Shown here: positions 27,701-36,177 of the stretch, one piece after another
Position numbering within the stretch: the first letter of the stretch is position 1
Layout of the letters: each line of letters begins with the position of its first letter
NCBI GenBank assembly: GCA_037444075.1
Contig: JBBIND010000034.1
Coordinates: 1 to 40,579, forward strand
Direction: 5' to 3'
Source of the DNA: JBBIND01 sp037444075
GTDB taxonomy: Bacteria > Acidobacteriota > Terriglobia > Bryobacterales > Bryobacteraceae
Length of the DNA: 40,579 bases
Notes under the pieces: generated by a model
What the model was told of the DNA's origin: nothing
The model's database searches: none
Seen by the model: the letters and a program-made list of their open reading frames with translations, nothing else
Made by a program: the position numbers and the translations under genes

Positions 27701-27966
27701 TCGACGGTGCCTTCAAGCCCTATGACCGGCGCCGCCGAGCCAAACTGCCCGGCGAGGCCTTCCCGGAAGAAGGTTGGGCTCGAGAAGACTTGCCGGGTTT
27801 CGCCGAGACGCTGATAGACGAGTTGCCGCAGCGTGGCGCGGACCGATTCGCCCACCAGCAGAGCTCCAGCGAGCACGGAAACGGCGATGGCCACGCCTAG
27901 CGCCGCGGCGCCGTCAGTCCGCCAGTAGTAGAGCAGGCTACGTTTGAGGAGTGTGACGAGTTTCAG
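24748..27966 (-). CDS. large FtsX/MacB-type ABC transporter permease (about 1072 aa), probable CTG start
   Basis: An inner-membrane permease with two FtsX-type halves: four-helix blocks near residues 480-620 and near the C-terminus (LLLGTAGLGVVLLRNVLERR, LALLRAVGYGAGSLRVVLLS), and large periplasmic domains between. The usual start call, GTG 27894, cuts the first membrane helix. The upstream in-frame codons from CTG 27966 read KLVTLLKRSLLYYWRTDGAA, which is what this family carries at its N-terminus, and GGGAGG lies 10 bases ahead of that CTG. No ATG, GTG or TTG is available there. The gene overlaps the ATPase gene by 29 bases. Lipoprotein or peptide export is the family role; the substrate is unknown. 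Confidence 0.86.
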   Translation of the reverse strand: MKLVTLLKRSLLYYWRTDGAAALGVAIAVSVLAGALLVGESVRATLRQLVYQRLGETRQVFSSPTFFREGLAGQFGSAAPVIGLEGTVDSAQGGRRAAKVQVWGVDERFWRFHGLQERKLEIRETLASEALAQELGLGPEDAILLTLEKPSAVPLDSLHGHKEQASRTIRLKFGGILPAEELGEFALRPAQGAVRALFVPLARLQRDLERPGRVNIALLAEPVGGGPVKQRLEPEDLGIRLRPLDASRGFAVESESMILSDTLAAAVASAAKTTGAVSSPVYTYLANSIRVNGREIPYSLVSGLDGVPVSSDGILLNEWAARDLKAKPGEHVRLDFYLWHPDGRLLTESATLRLEGILPMTGLGGDRELAPEYPGLTDSESISDWDPPFPIDLSRIRPQDEAYWERYRAAPKAFIALSRARQLWPTRYGQLTSIRVSGTRPEEFTSALMGVIDPAAFGLSLENPREEGLASATGSTDFGEYFTYFSFFLVVAALLLAGLFFRFGVEQRLREIGTLRALGFTPGTIRMLFLMEGAVIAIAGALAGLLGSIAYASLIVYGLRTWWVGAVGTTLLSLHVTAQPLLLGALGGAASAVVFLMASLRQLQRSSPRSLTAGVASSPETLPRVRKTTLWAGWGAGLTALALIAAAAAGFIGQTAGFFGAGGLLLIATLCFVANLLRRRPEQPMSDTVRLGFRYTAYRPGRSILSIALIALAAFIIVSVDSFRRAGLDAEDRQSGTGGFSLMAESSVPLFYSLNSPDGRARLNLPSEVENVRTFSFKVRAGEDASCLNLYRPRNPKVVAPPRELMLEKRFGFSDSLAKDEQSEQNPWLLLDSPVVDGSIPAIADANSLRYTLQRKLGDVMELPGGVRLRFVATLADSIFQSEIIVSPENFARVFPHEAGFQLFLLDAPAESAPAAAEAYERALADYGFDVTSTRDRLAAFHRVENTYLSTFQTLGGLGLLLGTAGLGVVLLRNVLERRRELALLRAVGYGAGSLRVVLLSESVLLLVTGLATGAVCALVAIAPAWWERGGRLPLASLAMLLGSVLLAGLMSSALALRSVRRSPILSALRSE

Positions 27967-28624
27967 ACTCGCGTAACCTCCCGTCAGCGATTTCGTATGC
28001 CCGATGCATTCTGGACGCCAACTCGCCGCTGTGTGTGACCACGACGAGAATGTTTCCTTGATCCAGGTGGAGGTCGAGCAGGAGCGAGGCTACCGCGCCG
28101 GCCGATTCGCGGTCCAGATTCCCGGTGGGCTCGTCGCAGAGCACCAAGAGAGGATTTCGGATCAAGGCGCGCGCAATGGCCACGCGCTGCTTTTCGCCGC
28201 CAGAGAGTTCCGCGGGCAGGTGGCTCAGCCTGTGGCTTAATCCGACGCGATCAAGCAGGGCGAGCGCACGGCTTCGGTAGTCTCCCGGGGGAGCGACCAA
28301 CGAGGGGACCAGGACGTTCTCGAGGACCGAACATTGGGGCAGCAGACAGTGATCCTGAAAGACGAACCCGATCTTCTCATTGCGAAATGCCGATTGAGTC
28401 CGTTCGTCGAGCGAAAAAAGATCCTGCCCTTCCAGGGTGACGCTTCCCGAACTTGGCGGCTCCAGTGTCCCCAGGATATAGAGCAGCGTGCTCTTGCCGG
28501 AACCCGAAGGGCCCGTAACGGCAACGGCGGAGCCCCGCTCCAATGTCAGGTTGATGCCGGAGAGCACCTGCACGGGACCAGCCGCCGTGGTGTATTGCTT
28601 GGAGACTTGGTTGATCGCCAGCAT
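27938..28624 (-). CDS. ABC transporter ATP-binding protein, LolD/MacB type (228 aa)
   Basis: The cytoplasmic ATPase partner of the downstream permease. Walker A GPSGSGKS near residue 40, Q-loop FQDHCLLPQCSVLENVL, signature LSGGEKQRVAIARAL, Walker B LLVLCDEPTGNLD and switch His VVVTHS are all intact. The start is ATG 28624, four bases after the glycosyltransferase stop, which begins the domain directly (MLAINQVSKQY); the longer frame upstream lies inside the glycosyltransferase gene and is discarded. With the permease it should form a MacB/Lol-like extruder. Confidence 0.94.
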   Translation of the reverse strand: MLAINQVSKQYTTAAGPVQVLSGINLTLERGSAVAVTGPSGSGKSTLLYILGTLEPPSSGSVTLEGQDLFSLDERTQSAFRNEKIGFVFQDHCLLPQCSVLENVLVPSLVAPPGDYRSRALALLDRVGLSHRLSHLPAELSGGEKQRVAIARALIRNPLLVLCDEPTGNLDRESAGAVASLLLDLHLDQGNILVVVTHSGELASRMHRAYEIADGRLRESETRHTPQT

Positions 28625-28628
28625 GATG

Positions 28629-29924
28629 TCAGTAGTCCACATCCGCCACGAGGCCTCGGTACGCCTTGAGGGTCTCCTCGGCCAGGCGTTCAATACCATG
28701 GTACTTGCCCACCGCCTCGTGGCCTTGCCTGCCAAGTAAGCGGCGAAGTTCCTCGTCCTGCCAGAGCCGGCGGAGGGCTAAGGCCAGAGCGTTCGGATTG
28801 TCCGGCTCCACCAGTAGCCCGCCGCGCGTACTTCCAACGATTTCGGGGAAGATGCCTCGCCGGGGCTGGACTACCGGTACGCCGTTTGCCAGCGCCTCCA
28901 GCACGAACAATCCTTTCGGCTCATCGAAGGTGCTGGGGACTGAAAGCACGTCGAGGCGCTGAAGAAAGCGAATCTTTGCAGGGCGGTCCAACTCGCCGTG
29001 GTAGACGAATTCCTCCGCGAGTCCCTTTTTGCGCATCAACCGCTCGAGTTGATGCAGGTAGGATCTCTGGGCAGGGTCCATGTATCCGGCCACTTCCAAA
29101 CGGGCAGGCCCGGATTTCGCCTCCTGGCGCAGTTTGCAGTATGCGTCGACGAGCAGGTGCAGGCCCTTCTCAGGCGCCACCCTGGCCATGTAGCCGATCC
29201 GGAAAGTACCGTCCTCGGCGGGAGCAGGGGCGTGCCCCTTCAGATTGATGGCGAGCGGCACGCGGTAGATCTTCTCCGGCGGAATCGAAAGGTATCCCGA
29301 CATGAAATCCGCGTAGTAGCGGCTGGAAACGATGAAGCCGTCCACGTGGCGCGCGCATTCCCTGATAAGTGTCAAGGCCCGCGACCGGTACGGTTCCTGC
29401 AACCCTTCCAGAAACAGGTCCTCGCCCTGCAACGTGCAGGCGACCGGGCAACCCAAGGCTGCTTTCAATGGCCGGGCGAGGCCAATCAGGAGCGAATGCG
29501 GCAGGTCCACGACGTCGAAGGATGGCTGCGTCTTCAGCCATTCGAGGAGCTGATCGAACTCACGCCGCAGGTTGCCTTCCCGTCCTTCAAGCATCGCGAC
29601 GGTCAGCTCGCCGAGCAGCTTCGGATCCACCGGCACGGAACGTGACGTGGCAAACCTGAGCAGCCAGGGAAGATTGAGCAGCCGGTGCAGGAACGCCGGC
29701 AATGCGCTCAGCCACGGGAACCGCTGCCGCAGGTAGAGACTGATGCCGTTGAAAAAGACCTGGTGGTGGCTGACGTTGGATTCGTCCGTTCGCGTGGCTG
29801 TGTAAAGGGGCAGCAGCACGACGTCATGCCGCTGGCGGATCAACTCGGCGGCCAACGCGTTGTCGCGCAGGCAAGTTCCGCAATACATCCGGGACGCGCC
29901 GGCGGTGAGGGCGAGAATCCTCAT
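28629..29924 (-). CDS. glycosyltransferase, GT-B fold family 4 type (431 aa)
   Basis: A cytoplasmic sugar-nucleotide-dependent glycosyltransferase. The N-terminus (MRILALTAGASRMYCGTCLR) contains the acceptor-side glycine loop. The C-terminal half has the donor-domain opening FRIGYMARVAPEKGLHLLVD and the E-x7-E signature EPKGLFVLEALANGVPVVQP. It is the first gene of a three-gene minus-strand unit with the ABC ATPase and permease. That pairing suggests the unit makes and exports or modifies a glycosylated envelope component, but the acceptor is not known. Confidence 0.9.
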   Translation of the reverse strand: MRILALTAGASRMYCGTCLRDNALAAELIRQRHDVVLLPLYTATRTDESNVSHHQVFFNGISLYLRQRFPWLSALPAFLHRLLNLPWLLRFATSRSVPVDPKLLGELTVAMLEGREGNLRREFDQLLEWLKTQPSFDVVDLPHSLLIGLARPLKAALGCPVACTLQGEDLFLEGLQEPYRSRALTLIRECARHVDGFIVSSRYYADFMSGYLSIPPEKIYRVPLAINLKGHAPAPAEDGTFRIGYMARVAPEKGLHLLVDAYCKLRQEAKSGPARLEVAGYMDPAQRSYLHQLERLMRKKGLAEEFVYHGELDRPAKIRFLQRLDVLSVPSTFDEPKGLFVLEALANGVPVVQPRRGIFPEIVGSTRGGLLVEPDNPNALALALRRLWQDEELRRLLGRQGHEAVGKYHGIERLAEETLKAYRGLVADVDY

Positions 29925-30045
29925 TGAAGGTCAGTATTCAAGCGGATCAGTCGTCGAACCTGCAACTCATCGTAGCAGAGACGCGAGAAATGACATTCGG
30001 AGGCCGGCTTTGGACCCTGCACTCTTTCCCTTGGCGTTTGGGATA

Positions 30046-30067
30046 ATAGAGCCAGTTCTGGCTCTAT
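30046..30067. repeat. perfect 22-base inverted repeat upstream of TonB receptor
   Basis: ATAGAGCCAG and CTGGCTCTAT are exact inverted copies around TT, 57 bases before the receptor ATG. It is a candidate operator, or an RNA stem if transcription begins upstream. Confidence 0.6.
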
Positions 30068-30077
30068 GCTCAGGGAC

Positions 30078-30102
30078 TTAGTGCGCAGAATCCTGCGACT
30101 AA
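30078..30102. repeat. second inverted repeat in the same leader
   Basis: TTAGTGCGCAG and CTGCGACTAA pair around AATC with one bulged G. It lies 10 bases after the first dyad and 22 bases before the receptor start, just ahead of the ribosome site GGAGG. Together the two could fold in the mRNA leader. Confidence 0.5.
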
Positions 30103-30124
30103 AATAATTTCCGCTGGAGGATTT

Positions 30125-33100
30125 ATGTTTCTGCCGCTGTATCGTGCTTTATTGTTGACCTTTCTCATCAGCGCATTGGCTGCTTCCCAGACATGGCGCG
30201 GCACGCTGCAAGGAACTGTGCTGAACGAAGCGGAAGAAGCCGTTCCCAGCGCGCAAGTTCAGTTGGCGAATAAGGAAACCGGCCGCGCGCGCTCTTCCGT
30301 GACCAACTCAGGCGGAGATTTCTCCTTTTCGCTGCTGAATCCCGGCACGTATCTGCTCGAAGTGGAGCAACCTGGTTTCCGTAAACATGTGCAGGAATTG
30401 CAGCTGACGGTGAATCAGGAGATCCATGTGAGCATCACGCTGGTCCGCGGTCAGGTGTACGAACAGGTCGTAGTCCGTGCGCCGAGGGAGTTGCTCAAAA
30501 CCGATTCGGCTTCGATCAGCACCCCGGTTTCCAACCACCTCATCAGCAATCTGCCGTTGGATGGCAGGAACTTCTATGAACTTGCGCTCCTCAGCCCCGG
30601 AGTGTCTCCTTCGGCTCAAGGTTCCGCCTCGTCGGTTCGCGGCGATTTTGCTGTCAGCGTCGGCGGCGCGCGCGAGGATGCCAATCTGTTCCTTCTGGAC
30701 GGTGTGTACAACGGAGACCCGAAGCTGAACGGCATCGGTGTCGCGCCTTCGGTGGACGCCGTGCGCGAATTCGAAGTCCTGACGAACTCCTATGACGCTT
30801 CGTTCGGGCGGAATGCCGGCGGGCAGATCAACGTGGTTCTGCGTTCCGGCACCAACGACGTCCGAGGCACCATTTTCGGCTACCTGCGCAACGGCGCCTT
30901 GGACGCCAGAAACCACTTCGCCCGTTCGCCGGAACTCGATGGGAAGTATCAACGCAACCAGTTTGGCGGATCCCTGGGGATGCCACTGCGGAAGGACCGG
31001 ACTTTTCTGTTCGGCAACTACGAAGGCAGGCGAGTGCGTGAAGGCATCACCCGGATTACTAACGTCCCGACGTTGCTCGAGCGGCAGGGGGACTTCTCAC
31101 AGAGCCGGCAGGCGCCCATTGACCTGTTCACGGGGCGCCCGTTTCCGGGCAACCGCATTCCGGAGCAGCGGCTGCATCCGGTGGGCCGGGCCATCGCCGC
31201 GCTTTATCCGCTCCCCAACCGGAACGCGCCCGGAGAGAACTTCATCTCCTCTCCGCAGTTGCGTGACCGCTCAGACAGCTTCGACGTGCGCTTTGATCAC
31301 CAGGCGGCGCCGAAGTCGGAACTGGCGGCGCGCTACAGCTTCGGCGATCGCAACCTCTACCAGCCATTTTCGGGGCCCACGTTCGCGCTCGTCCCCGGCT
31401 TTGGCACCAATGTGCCGCGGCGCGCGCAGAACCTGATGGTGAGTGAAACGCAAATCTTCTCCCCCACCTTCATCGCGGAGTTCCGGGGCGCCCTCAATCG
31501 AGTGGCCATGGGCGTGAACCACGAGAACCTGGGCCGCAGCCTGAACCGCGAAGTGGGTCTGCCGGAACTCTTCTCGAACCCTCGTCAGGCGGGTTTGAGT
31601 TTCATTTCGCTGCCCGGCTATTCGCCGCTCGGTGACGAGTACAACAACCCGCAACACAGCGTTTCCGACACGTGGCAGGGCGCCGGTCAGGCGTTCTGGT
31701 ACCACGGGTGGGGACTGCTGAAGTTCGGCGGCGAAGCGCGCTGGATGAACCAGTCGGCGTATCGCGATGTTATATCGCGCGGGATCATCAACTTCCTGGG
31801 AATCTCCGGCAACTCGCTGGGCGACATGCTGCAAGGTTTCCCTGCCTACTCCGTGGGAGCCAAGCTGGATAACCCGCAGAACCTCAGGGCGCGCAGCTAC
31901 TCGGCCTATCTGCACGACATGTTCCGGCTCGGCGCGGGCCTCGTTGTGTCAGCGGGCGTGCGCTACGAGTACAACACGCCGCCGTTCGATGCCTTCGACC
32001 GGGCCAATGTGTACGATCCTTTGACACGCCGGCTCGCCGCCCTTGGGCAGAACGGCTTTCCTCGTGGCGCCTACGTTCCGGACCGGAACAACTTCGCGCC
32101 GCGGCTCGGCATCGCCTGGTCTCCCCGCGAATGCAGGACAGTGCTCCGGGCGGGCTACGGTCTGTATTACGACCAGGCGCCTCTTGCTCCCGGCGAAGGG
32201 CTGTACTTCAATGCGCCGTACTTCGTATCGAAAACCTACTTCGCGTTTGAGGGTTTCCCGCTGATGCTCCACGATCCCTTCCCCGCGAATTTTCCGATTC
32301 CGGTTCCGCCATCTGCGCTCGCTTTCCAGCGGGATCTGCGGACCGGCTACTTGCAGCATTGGAGCTTCGGAGTTCAACAACAGATAGGATCCAACCGGGT
32401 ACTGGAGATAGGGTATGTCGGATCGAAAGGCACGAAGTTGCTCAGCGCCCGCGACATCAACCAACCGCGGCCCAGCACGATGCGGCTCAATCCGCGCCCG
32501 AATCCGATGTTCGACGACATCAATATGCTGGAGTCGCGCGCCAACTCCAACTACCATGCGCTTCAATCCAGCTTCCAGCAGAGGTTGCAGCGTGGCGTTT
32601 CACTTCTGGCGGCTTATACCTGGGGCAAGTCCATCGACGACGCTTCCAGCTTCTTCTCGAGCGCCGGCGATCCGAGCTTCCCTCAGGACAGCCACCACGC
32701 CCGGGCGGAGCGCGCGCGCTCGAATTTTGACCTCAGTCACCGGCTTTCGTTGAGCTACTCAGTGGACCTGCCGCTCGGCCGTGGTCCCCTGCTCGGCGGC
32801 TGGCGGACGAACGGGATATGGACCCTGCAAACCGGGCGGCCGTTCACGGTGGCTCTTATCCCGGAACTGGACATCAGCAATACCGGGCGTTCGATACTCG
32901 GTTTCGGCGCGAATGACCGGCCGAACGTGAGCGGCACGCCGGCATTGTCCCGGCCTTCGGCCCAGCGCTGGTTCGATACGCAGGCATTCTCCGTGCCGCT
33001 GCCGGGCAATTTCGGCAACGCCGGCCGGAACATCCTTGAGGGCCCCGGGCTGCAAACGCTCAATGTCTCGCTCATCAAGGAGACGCCGCTGCGCGACAAC

Positions 33101-33253
33101 CTGCGGATGCAGTTCCGCGCGGAGGCGTTCAATGTCATGAATCGCACCAACTACGATTTGCCCGGCAATTTCGTGGGGACACCGAACTTCGGCCGCATAC
33201 TCTCGGCCGGCAGTCCCAGGCACATACAGTTCGGATTGAGATTGCTGTTTTAG
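30125..33253 (+). CDS. TonB-dependent-receptor-like outer membrane protein with carboxypeptidase-regulatory N-terminal domain (1042 aa)
   Basis: A large Oar-like outer-membrane protein. After the signal peptide (to about residue 20), an Ig-like carboxypeptidase regulatory domain spans about residues 24-105 (RGTLQGTVLNEAEEAVPSA, SGGDFSFSLLNPGTYLLEVE). A plug-type segment follows (ISNLPLDGRNFYELALLSPG, and SFGRNAGGQINVVLRSGTND), then a long barrel ending in HIQFGLRLLF with the C-terminal aromatic residue used for barrel assembly. ATG 30125 has GGAGG seven bases ahead. Such proteins are abundant in Acidobacteriota and are thought to import oligomers; the ligand cannot be inferred. No SusD partner is seen. 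Confidence 0.92.
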   Translation: MFLPLYRALLLTFLISALAASQTWRGTLQGTVLNEAEEAVPSAQVQLANKETGRARSSVTNSGGDFSFSLLNPGTYLLEVEQPGFRKHVQELQLTVNQEIHVSITLVRGQVYEQVVVRAPRELLKTDSASISTPVSNHLISNLPLDGRNFYELALLSPGVSPSAQGSASSVRGDFAVSVGGAREDANLFLLDGVYNGDPKLNGIGVAPSVDAVREFEVLTNSYDASFGRNAGGQINVVLRSGTNDVRGTIFGYLRNGALDARNHFARSPELDGKYQRNQFGGSLGMPLRKDRTFLFGNYEGRRVREGITRITNVPTLLERQGDFSQSRQAPIDLFTGRPFPGNRIPEQRLHPVGRAIAALYPLPNRNAPGENFISSPQLRDRSDSFDVRFDHQAAPKSELAARYSFGDRNLYQPFSGPTFALVPGFGTNVPRRAQNLMVSETQIFSPTFIAEFRGALNRVAMGVNHENLGRSLNREVGLPELFSNPRQAGLSFISLPGYSPLGDEYNNPQHSVSDTWQGAGQAFWYHGWGLLKFGGEARWMNQSAYRDVISRGIINFLGISGNSLGDMLQGFPAYSVGAKLDNPQNLRARSYSAYLHDMFRLGAGLVVSAGVRYEYNTPPFDAFDRANVYDPLTRRLAALGQNGFPRGAYVPDRNNFAPRLGIAWSPRECRTVLRAGYGLYYDQAPLAPGEGLYFNAPYFVSKTYFAFEGFPLMLHDPFPANFPIPVPPSALAFQRDLRTGYLQHWSFGVQQQIGSNRVLEIGYVGSKGTKLLSARDINQPRPSTMRLNPRPNPMFDDINMLESRANSNYHALQSSFQQRLQRGVSLLAAYTWGKSIDDASSFFSSAGDPSFPQDSHHARAERARSNFDLSHRLSLSYSVDLPLGRGPLLGGWRTNGIWTLQTGRPFTVALIPELDISNTGRSILGFGANDRPNVSGTPALSRPSAQRWFDTQAFSVPLPGNFGNAGRNILEGPGLQTLNVSLIKETPLRDNLRMQFRAEAFNVMNRTNYDLPGNFVGTPNFGRILSAGSPRHIQFGLRLLF

Positions 33254-33280
33254 CCGGCGCCTGGGAACCTGCGCTCCGGC
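33253..33280 (+). terminator. GC-rich stem-loop after the TonB receptor
   Basis: GCCGGCGC and GCGCTCCGGC pair (two-base bulge) around CTGGGAACCT immediately at the stop codon. There is no T-run, so termination is only possible. Confidence 0.3.
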
Positions 33281-33338
33281 CTGTTCTACAATCAGGAAAA
33301 TCCGCTTGAGCGGATAAGCTTTGCTTCGAGGTGGATAC

Positions 33339-34679
33339 ATGAGACTCTTTAAGACGCGGCCGGTCTCTCCGGCAGGCCTGATGTTGACGGCAGCATTGCT
33401 GCTGGCGGCTCCGCTGTGTGCGGACTGGCTTCAGTGGCGCGGACCGAACTCCAATGGCAGCGCGCCTGACGCGCGGGATCTTCCAGTCAACTGGAGTGAG
33501 ACACAAAATGTGCTGTGGCGCACGAAGACTCCGAGTTGGAGCGCGGCCACTCCTATCGTGTGGAAGGACCGGATCTTCATCACGTCCGCGGAGGAGAACT
33601 CTCCCCGGTTGAAGATTGATCCAGCCATCCGGCTGGCTACTTCGGAAAAGGGGCGCAGCAAGATCTTCCTGATTGCGGTTGCCCGTAAGGACGGATCCAT
33701 TCTGTGGCAGCGGCAGATTGACAGCGAAAACATCCTTTGGCGCAAGCAGAACTCCGCCTCCCCATCGCCCATCACGGATGGAAAACACGTGTGGATCATG
33801 ACCGGAAACGGGAAGTTCGCCTGCTTTACAGTGGACGGCAAAGAAGTATGGAAACGGGATATCCAAGCCGACTACGGCCGTTTCGGGCTGAACCACGGCT
33901 ACGCCTCGACGCCCCTTTTGCGTGGAAACCGTCTCTACGTCCAAGTGCTGCACGGGTTCAAGACGAAGGACCCTTCGTACGTCTTCGCCGTGGATAAGGA
34001 CACCGGCAAGACTGTTTGGAAGGTTAACCGTCCCACGGACGCCGTGCAGGAATCTCCGGACAACTACGCGACGCCGCAAGCCGTCATGGTGGATGGGAAG
34101 GCGCAGATGGTGATTTCGGGCGCCGACTGTGTCACCGGCCACGATTTCGATACAGGCGCGGAACTCTGGCGCATCGGCGGCTTCAATCCGGGCAACAATC
34201 CCTTTAACCGCACCATCGCCTCTTCACTCGTCATCGGCGGCACCGTGTTCACTCCGAGCACGCGCGGGCGTCCCTTCGTCGCGTTTCGGCCTCGTGGCTC
34301 AGGCAATATCACGGGCAAGAGCGAAGTCTGGACGAACAACCTGGGAGCAGACGTGCCTACTCCAACGACGGATGGTAAGTACATCTACGTTGTCCGTGAC
34401 AATGGCGCGCTCAACTGCATCGAAGCCGAGACCGGCAAGGTGGTTTACGAAGGTCAACGGCTTGCGGCGGGCACCTATAGCGCTTCGCCGCTTCTGGCTG
34501 ACGGCAAGATCTACAGCACCAGCGAGGACGGCACTACGACCGTCGTGAAGGCTGGGCCGGAGTTCGAAATCCTGGCGACCAACAAGCTGGACAGCCTCAC
34601 GCTGGGCAGTCCCGTGGCCGTCGGAAACCAGATCTTCATCCGCACGGCGGACTATCTGTACTGTCTGCAAAAGCGCTGA
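33339..34679 (+). CDS. secreted PQQ-type beta-propeller protein (446 aa)
   Basis: Third propeller paralogue. ATG 33339 (GAGGTGG ahead) starts a signal peptide, MRLFKTRPVSPAGLMLTAAL..., cleaved near LCA-DW; the TTG six codons upstream is less likely. The mature start DWLQWRGPNSNGSAPDARDL is close to the fourth paralogue. Blade motifs include VARKDGSILWQRQ, VDKDTGKTVWKV and IEAETGKVVYEGQ. A -10-like TACAAT lies at 33287-33292. It probably acts in the periplasm or at the outer membrane. A quinoprotein enzyme function is not supported by visible catalytic residues. Confidence 0.88.
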   Translation: MRLFKTRPVSPAGLMLTAALLLAAPLCADWLQWRGPNSNGSAPDARDLPVNWSETQNVLWRTKTPSWSAATPIVWKDRIFITSAEENSPRLKIDPAIRLATSEKGRSKIFLIAVARKDGSILWQRQIDSENILWRKQNSASPSPITDGKHVWIMTGNGKFACFTVDGKEVWKRDIQADYGRFGLNHGYASTPLLRGNRLYVQVLHGFKTKDPSYVFAVDKDTGKTVWKVNRPTDAVQESPDNYATPQAVMVDGKAQMVISGADCVTGHDFDTGAELWRIGGFNPGNNPFNRTIASSLVIGGTVFTPSTRGRPFVAFRPRGSGNITGKSEVWTNNLGADVPTPTTDGKYIYVVRDNGALNCIEAETGKVVYEGQRLAAGTYSASPLLADGKIYSTSEDGTTTVVKAGPEFEILATNKLDSLTLGSPVAVGNQIFIRTADYLYCLQKR

Positions 34680-34775
34680 TCAGCCCTCGGCAGTCTAAAC
34701 AAAAAAGGAGTTTCTTAGTCTTACGAAAGACGAAAACCAGGTTCGAGTTGACAAAACATCATAGGAGTATATTGC

Positions 34776-36080
34776 ATGAAGCTATTACGCTGGAGTGTTG
34801 TCTCCGTGCTGGCGTGCTCGGCCTTGTTCGCCGCTGACGATGATTGGCCACGCTGGCGCGGTCCTGATTTCAACGGTGTCGCCCGCGGCGGCGCGCCCAC
34901 TGAGTGGAGCGACACAAAGAACGTGGCTTGGCGCGTCTCCATTCCCGGGCGCGGATTCTCTTCGCCCGTGATCTGGGGTGACAAGATCTTCCTTACAACA
35001 GCCGTCCCCACTCAAGCCGCGGCCGCCGCTGCGCCGGAACAGCCGAGGCGAAGGGCTGGAGGCGGAACCGCCGCCGGTATTGAACACCGGTTCGTGGTGC
35101 TGGCGCTGGACCGCAACACCGGGAAGACGCTATGGGAGCGCGTCGCGGCCACCGCCACGCCGCACGAGGGGTATCACAACCGCTACGGCAGCTTCGCTTC
35201 GAACAGCCCCATCACCGACGGTCAGCACCTGTACGCGTTTTTCGGCTCGCGCGGCCTGTACTGCTACGATCTTTCAGGCAAGCTGATCTGGCAGAAGGAA
35301 TTCGGGCCGATGCGCATGCGCAACGCCTTCGGCGAAGGCGTCGCGCCGGTGCTCGACGGTGATTCCCTCTACCTGAAGTTCGATCAGGAATCCGGCTCCT
35401 ACCTGCTGGCTCTGAACAAACGATCCGGCAAAGAGCTCTGGCGCGTGGAGCGCGACGAGGTCAGCTCCTGGTCAGAACCCTTGGTGGTGACGCACAACGG
35501 CCGCAAACAGCTGGTGGTCAGCGCGTCCAGCAAAGTGAGAGCTTACGATCCCGCCAACGGGAAGTTGATCTGGGAGGTTGCCGGACTCGGCAGCAATGTG
35601 ATTCCGGCGCCGGTCGCTGCGGGCGGCATGGTCTTAGTGATGAGCGGTCATCGTGACCCGAACCTGCTCGCAGTGCGGTTAGGGCGCGGAGGAGACCTCA
35701 CCGGAACGGATGCCGTAGTCTGGACCAATCAGCGCGCCAACTCCTACACTGCCTCCCCCGTGCTGCACGATGAGAAGCTCTACTTCGTGACTGACAATGG
35801 AATGCTGAGTTGCCTGAATGCGCGCACCGGAGAGGCCTACTATCAGCAGCAGCGCCTCCCCAAACCGTACAACTTCAAGGCTTCACCGGTAGCCGCCAAT
35901 GGCAAGCTGTATCTCGCCACGGAGGAGGGAGACGTGGTGGTGGTGAAGATGGGGCCGAACTACGAAGTGCTGTCCGTCAACACGCTGGCGGATCAGATGT
36001 TTGTCGCCTCGCCGGCGATCGCGGACGGCAGCTTGTACCTCCGCAGCCAGAACGCCCTGTTCTGCATACGATCCCGGTAA
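34776..36080 (+). CDS. secreted PQQ-type beta-propeller protein (434 aa)
   Basis: Fourth propeller paralogue, 96 bases after the third on the same strand. ATG 34776 has AGGAG eight bases ahead, then a signal peptide (MKLLRWSVVSVLACSALFA) and mature DDDWPRWRGPDFNGVARGG. A low-complexity Ala/Pro/Arg insert (AAAAAPEQPRRRAGGG) sits near residue 85 and is absent in the others. Blades include LDRNTGKTLWERV, LNKRSGKELWRVE, YDPANGKLIWEV and LNARTGEAYYQQQ. Sequence similarity to the third suggests tandem duplication followed by divergence. The function is unassigned. Confidence 0.88.
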   Translation: MKLLRWSVVSVLACSALFAADDDWPRWRGPDFNGVARGGAPTEWSDTKNVAWRVSIPGRGFSSPVIWGDKIFLTTAVPTQAAAAAAPEQPRRRAGGGTAAGIEHRFVVLALDRNTGKTLWERVAATATPHEGYHNRYGSFASNSPITDGQHLYAFFGSRGLYCYDLSGKLIWQKEFGPMRMRNAFGEGVAPVLDGDSLYLKFDQESGSYLLALNKRSGKELWRVERDEVSSWSEPLVVTHNGRKQLVVSASSKVRAYDPANGKLIWEVAGLGSNVIPAPVAAGGMVLVMSGHRDPNLLAVRLGRGGDLTGTDAVVWTNQRANSYTASPVLHDEKLYFVTDNGMLSCLNARTGEAYYQQQRLPKPYNFKASPVAANGKLYLATEEGDVVVVKMGPNYEVLSVNTLADQMFVASPAIADGSLYLRSQNALFCIRSR

Positions 36081-36111
36081 ACCTGCCGTCTGCCGCAAGC
36101 CTCGTCTCACT

Positions 36112-36141
36112 CGCGCGCCGGTTTGAATGGGCCGGCGCGCG
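36112..36141. terminator. strong stem-loop in convergent gap (bidirectional terminator candidate)
   Basis: CGCGCGCCGG (36112-36121) and CCGGCGCGCG (36132-36141) form a perfect 10-bp stem with a 10-base loop, between the convergent propeller and oxidoreductase genes. There is no T-run on either side, so intrinsic termination is uncertain. Confidence 0.45.
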
Positions 36142-36177
36142 GCGAAACCTGCCATCGGGGACTGAGCCGGGCCTGCC

